From Undaria pinnatifida (lineage: Eukaryota > Sar > Phaeophyceae > Laminariales > Alariaceae), in contig JABAKD010000023.1 of assembly GCA_012845835.1 (NCBI GenBank), forward strand, positions 2,925,197 to 2,989,196: 64,000 nucleotides of DNA, given 5' to 3'. The notes below the pieces were generated by a model that saw nothing but the letters and a program-made list of their open reading frames with translations, searched no databases and was not told the origin of the DNA. Numbering within the stretch: the first letter of the stretch is position 1; the number at the start of each line of letters is the position of its first letter. Of the stretch, positions 59,409 to 64,000 are shown piece by piece. The translations under genes were made by a program, and so were the position numbers.

Positions 59409-62400
59409 GTAAGGCGGAAAACCCGTTAAGTTAACATTTGCAGCATTTTGTCCATGTCATTGAACTCGAAGCGGGTTGTTACCAAAGCCTTGGACGCGGT
59501 TCGATGTGGGTTAGCAAATGCAATCTCTGCAAGACGGTCTTGAATATGTTAGACGTTTGATGGGTGCATTCGTCGAAAGTCTGTTGTGACAACAATTTTA
59601 CCACGACAGCGTTGGTAGTGATCAAGACGAAAACTCACCCATGGCACTAGGTGTCAGATATTCGACTATATATGTGCGAGTGATACGCTACGATGTGTTT
59701 TGTTTCGCATGCATGCGCTACGGCGGGTTCTTGGTCTCGGGACTGCCTTAAGTCCCCGCCAGACTATAATGGTGATTACCGAACAGTGTATAATAGTTGG
59801 ACAGGGATGATGCTACGGCACCCCGATAGCGCACGACATCTTACCATTGCAGTCAATCGCATGTGTGCTGAGGCGGGTGTATTCAGTGTGTGCATGACTG
59901 TAGTCGTACAACGATATACTCTCGCATCCCTACTATGCCGAGACGGAGCACGTCGGGTTTTCACCGATCAGACTGACATTGCTTGCACCAAGCGCGAATC
60001 GCCGTGAGGTGTTAGGCGAGTCACATGAAGGTTGCACCCGTTCTGCCTCCTATTCCAACAACCACTCGTAAGACGCACTTCGGCACCTTGTACCTACGTT
60101 CTTGCCTATGGATTACATCGGCATTAATTTGCTTTGTTTTGTGGTGGGTCCACTCCAGCGACGGAAAAGGGCTCTGTTAGGGTATCTCCTCCTGGGTGCC
60201 TTGCCATTTTCACACTACGTGATGCGATCATTCCCCTTTGTAGGGAATTGCGGTTCTCTACCCCGCACAATACTTGACCTAACTCAATAACCATCATAGT
60301 GACCGCAAAAAAGAAAAAAAAAACGGTACGCTGGTTATGTAACTCAAACCGTGATTCGCATGTTTTTTCAGCACCTTTAGCAAGCAACGGCAACCCCAAT
60401 ATACATGAAAAAAAATTACAGCATCGGTGCCAAGCAAGGCCAAGTAATATATATATATATACATATTTTTTGCGGAAGGATCTGTGGGCCAAAGGCGGGG
60501 GCATCATGTTAAAGCACGACGCCACACGAGTACAACAATCTGCAAAAAAGGGGTTGACGGTGTCAATTCTCGGATTAGGATGTTTCGTGAGATAATCATC
60601 CTCCCGCGACAATAATTTGTTGGGTTTGTTAGAAACATGGACTCTCAAGAAGTCCGCGCGTGAAATGTAGATATTCACTGCGCAGTTAATATAGAGTACC
60701 GGCACTGGGTAAGCTTTATAACACGGGTTATATGTTGATTCTTTTGGATATGGAATCGAAACACGCACGTGGCATGGCATTTCACCCACCAACCTGTTGA
60801 CTGATGCATCGCGCGTCGGGATTGATGTGTTGACTGAGCTCACGTGCGTAAGATGGACATGGGTGTCTTATATTGATGAGATAATACCGTACGAGTTGAC
60901 TCTGTCGAGCAAGGATACGAGGCCGAAGATGCAAAAGTGCAGGCCCACCAAGTCCTCTCGGTTACGGTGGTTTTTCTAGGTCTAAGAAGGGTTTTCCAAT
61001 TGTTGTCAAGTAGGTACATGGGGGAGAGATAGTGTAAACCACTGATAAACGTGTATTCCTGTCCCTAGTCAAGACATGTGATCGATCGGTACCTCAGTCG
61101 TATAGATCCTTGTGTCTTCTCTTGTGCAAGCGCTCTATGAAGAGGTAGCGATTGGACGGGAGAGTTGGGGCTGCGACATCTGGGCCGCTTAGGACGCTCT
61201 CCCCGGTGGTAGTTTTATCAGTCAATCTTTGAACTCGGTAAGTTTTGGGACGTGATGATGTTGAGACGTTGCGCTTATTTGACGGTGGCTTGTGGAGCAA
61301 GACCGGGAAACTCTTAGCGAATACCACAAGCGGGCCTCGTGCGGGAGGCACGAGTCGAGGAGGATTCCTCCAACAAACTATAACGATGCGTCCACAGCTG
61401 AAGTCTTTGACATGCTGTCCAATCCGATAATCGCACTCGGGTTTGCACAAACTCTCCTCACCCACATTTGAACGACCGTCTGCATTCGTCGTTCATTGTA
61501 TCTTAAGATTTGGTTGGACCAACGAGATCCCATTTTATGTGATAAATCGACGTCTAGACTGTAATGAATGCTGCTGCTGGAACTCGTTTCACAATGACCC
61601 CTTTTTGGCCTCTCAAGACTGCTATTGCTCATCCGTGCTCATTCGTCTGGGTGTGCACTCGTCATATGTTACAGGGGCTCACATGCGTTGATTCGAAACA
61701 CCCTCCTAGATCATCAATATTCTGTATAGTGTCTCACCATCCACGTACACGGGTGCTTGACGCATGGCTGGCTCTCTCGCGGTATCCGGAACGCCGTCGG
61801 GTGCGGAGGAAATACAATATATATGGAAGATACACAAAAGATACTCGAGTGACAAGAGGGGGTTCTCCCCTTTCTTTGTCATATTTTGTTGTACGAGACC
61901 CCGGAGTCTTGTTCACATACCAATTCTTTGTGCCATTTCGAGAAACAATGAGTTTCACCGCATCTCCGAACATGTTCACACAAACCAGATACCATATAGA
62001 AAAGAAGGCTTGTCCACAGGCATGAATATGTATCTCCCCTACCCGTGTGCACGTCATGATAACGTGTGTCTAAAGCGTGCAATCCAAGACCTTAAATATC
62101 CAAACAAAGTACATTAATCAAATATCCGATGCCATTTCTAAACAATACTGCCACAAACTCCAAAAACCCGAACAGTAATATACCCAACCTCTTTGATAGC
62201 GGAACTTAACCGCAGTATTCGAACGGAAATTTTCTGAGTTTGAGCACATGGGCGAGTACAAACGCGCAGTAGTACAGCAGTGTATCCGTAACATCCGCCA
62301 ACAAACTTTCGATTGTTGCCAAGGCCAACGTTAAAGGAAAAGGAGTATTGATCTTGTTTTGTCTCCAGATCTTCCGTTTTGTACGCATTTCAGGAAATGT

Positions 62401-62480
62401 CCCTCACCGAGAGCCCAAACTCGACCATTTCTTGACAAATATATCAGGGTTCTTTGCGGTGCGTTTTTTTCCATCGTTCA
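59409..62480. other. Likely intron and intergenic DNA downstream of the MFS exons
   Basis: Exon b demands a further exon completing an Arg codon. I found no segment matching the next ZIFL helix. The plus-strand frame 61271-61476, with VFDMLSNPIIALGFAQTLL, looks membrane-like but ends in a stop without a donor. Two longer frames (60124-60843 minus, 61564-62025 plus) show no domain. Confidence 0.3.
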
Positions 62481-62489
62481 GTGCGGCTC

Positions 62490-63260
62490 GGCGGGGTTTT
62501 GAATTGTATTGGACCGCAGCGTAGGATTTTCGTCCGTTTCAAACTCGCACCAAACCGTGCCGTAGGATTCATTATTTTTGAAACCCGCACTGAACCGCAC
62601 TGTTAGAAACTGTTATATGACTTAGTTTGGGTAAGCTATTGATTAACCATTCGCAAGCGGTCAAGCGCACTAATACCGCAATGATTCCTCAACAAATGGC
62701 GTCGTCGACAGACCATTGGGTTTTTTGGGTCATGGGTTCAAATACCAAATCAACCGTAAAAAAGCATTTTCCAAACTTTCCCCATGTCGAACTTGGAAAG
62801 TACTCTCCCCGGTATCGCCAGGAAATGAACCCGCTTAGATGTTGACACGTCCGCCGATCTTGCCGGCCGACCTGGTATCCTACCGTTTCGGGAGGTCTTA
62901 CATTTCTTAGTTTACATAAGGTATTGGATAACCTTTTGCGAGTGGTCAAACGGACTAATACCCCACACATTCTTGAACAATACATTACAAAAACGAGCCA
63001 CACCGTGGCTTTTTTGATTTTTAATAACCGCACAAAACCGCACCGTAGGAGAGCTGATCTTCAAACCCGCTCCCAACTGCACCGTAGGACGGATCACAGC
63101 ACCGAACCGCACCGTGAGATTCAAATTATCTAAAAGTCGCAACGAACCGCACTGTACGATTCCCGGTTGCTTAAAACCGAACCGAACCGCACCGTTTGAA
63201 TGACATCGAAACCGCACCGTGCCGTATGCATCAAGCCAAAAACCGTTCAACCGGTTACTT
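62490..63260 (+). repeat. Degenerate AACCGCACCGT repeat field
   Basis: AACCGCACCGT and near forms occur about 15 times in two blocks (62490-62610 and 63020-63260). Between them, a 90-base phrase containing TTGCGAGTGGTCAAACGGAC is present twice in diverged form (about 62610 and 62900). Confidence 0.65.
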
Positions 63261-63419
63261 AACCGTGCGGTAAACTTGAAACCTTAAACCCGCGGTTCTA
63301 TTAGCCGCGGAATGATGCCGCTGGGTCGCGGTTTTGCCGTTCCTTACGGTTTGTGCACGGGTTCGTGTCAAACGTCGAAAGTGCCCCCGTGAGTTTTGTT
63401 GATCTAATGACATTTTCTA

Positions 63420-63735
63420 TTTTTTTTTCTCCAATTGATATTCGTCCGCCGTGCGTAGTATGCGTACTAGGTGTGATATATTCGTGGTAGTCGTTCTTGG
63501 GTGGCAAGCTGTATAGTCTGTTTCTCCAGGCGTGAGTAATGAGACCTACGCACCGGTATTTGACCTGGCACATCGTCGACTGACTCCCGATTTCACTTTT
63601 TATATGTGTCTGGTGGAGGCATGAATTGCGTCAGATGTCAAAATATGCGTGTACCACCTTGGGGTTTTGTGTTTTTCCCTGGGTCATTTTTCAGCCCAGA
63701 GTTACTGGAGCCTGTCCTGTGACCACGGACTTAAT
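63420..63735 (-). repeat. Family F SINE-like repeat
   Basis: T-rich start, CCAATTGATATTCGTCC, GGTGGAGGCATGAATTGCGT, GTGTACCACCTTGG and GTCCTGTGACCACGGACTTA. This is the reverse of the order at 24985. Confidence 0.75.
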
Positions 63736-63754
63736 TATGCGAGTTTATCCGAGA

Positions 63755-63777
63755 ACAAGAACAACAACAACTACTAG

Positions 63778-63813
<36 letters not shown>

Positions 63814-63890
63814 AACAACAATGTTTTTTTACAACAACAATAACAACAACAACAACAGCAGCAGCAATATCAACAACAACAAACACTTCT
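63755..63890 (+). repeat. Microsatellite (CTA)n and (CAA)n
   Basis: CTACTACTACTACTA of about 14 triplets, then CAACAACAATAACAACAAC. It sits at the 5' side of family F, where other copies carry (GTT)n on the opposite strand. Confidence 0.9.
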
Positions 63891-64000
63891 TGACATTCGC
63901 GGGAAACAATCAATAGTAAAATATTGAATGTTTACCAAAAATCGCATATTTCATGACCGTCTCAACTGTAAATATATGCTCCAATACTGAATTCATTCGC

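Noticed and set aside
60124-60843. 239-codon minus-strand frame
   Set aside because: No domain, a low-complexity Phe run from a poly(A) tract, and overlap with plausible intron DNA. Probably chance.
61271-61476. Possible later exon of the MFS gene (VFDMLSNPIIALGFAQTLL)
   Set aside because: It looks membrane-like, but a stop follows directly, no splice donor precedes the stop, and similarity to the ZIFL loop/helix 7 region is only general.
61564-62025. 153-codon plus-strand frame
   Set aside because: Unusual composition, no recognisable motif, and minus-strand frames of similar length over the same place.

Overview
This window looks like repeat-packed nuclear DNA from a eukaryote. There are no bacterial operons. 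GT-AG introns are visible, and the sequence holds fossils of retrotransposons and DNA transposons, satellites, microsatellites and long G/C homopolymers. The mix of a DIRS-superfamily tyrosine-recombinase (YR) retrotransposon, a LINE, BED-finger (hAT-like) fragments, an OTU/PIF1 helicase gene and a plant/alga-type MFS gene would fit an alga or another stramenopile. That assignment is an inference of low confidence. || Layout. 1-2.8 kb: decayed YR retrotransposon copy 1, cut by the window edge. 2.8-16.3 kb: many copies of one dispersed, G/C-tract-bearing repeat (called family A here), two BED-finger fossils, a nested inverted-repeat element and LINE copy 1. 16.5-18.7 kb: a 193-bp and then a 343-bp tandem array. 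These run directly into a spliced gene (18.76-22.11 kb) with a complete-looking OTU protease module, followed by the C-terminal half of a PIF1-type helicase whose Walker A part is missing. 22.3-26.9 kb: a SINE-like family (family F), further family A copies (one nested inside F), the last exon of an unknown gene and LINE copy 2. 27.03-33.55 kb: a complete YR retrotransposon (copy 2) with gag-like, RT/RNase H and tyrosine-recombinase ORFs and the split repeat order A1-ORFs-B1-A2-B2. 33.57-36.09 kb: a foldback-like element with inverted ends and 182-bp repeats. 36.1-41.1 kb: family A, a GC-rich repeat (family E), about five units of a 443-bp satellite and a second foldback arm. 41.56-47.20 kb: decayed YR retrotransposon copy 3 on the minus strand, keeping A and B but not A2-B2. 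47.2-57 kb: sparse sequence with short repeats. 57.46-59.41 kb: two well-supported exons of an MFS transporter of the ZIF-like type, the only likely host gene that I recognise. 59.4-64 kb: intergenic or intronic DNA, a degenerate AACCGCACCGT repeat field and another family F copy. || How the parts relate. Most coding sequence belongs to mobile elements. The copy-2 retrotransposon has open frames and two A repeats that look identical, so it looks recent. Copies 1 and 3 have lost catalytic residues and can only be relics or templates. The OTU/PIF1 gene resembles the cargo of Helentron-type rolling-circle transposons but lacks a visible Rep domain and the ATP-binding motifs, so it is probably non-autonomous. 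Coordinates of repeat edges were judged by eye and may be off by several bases.
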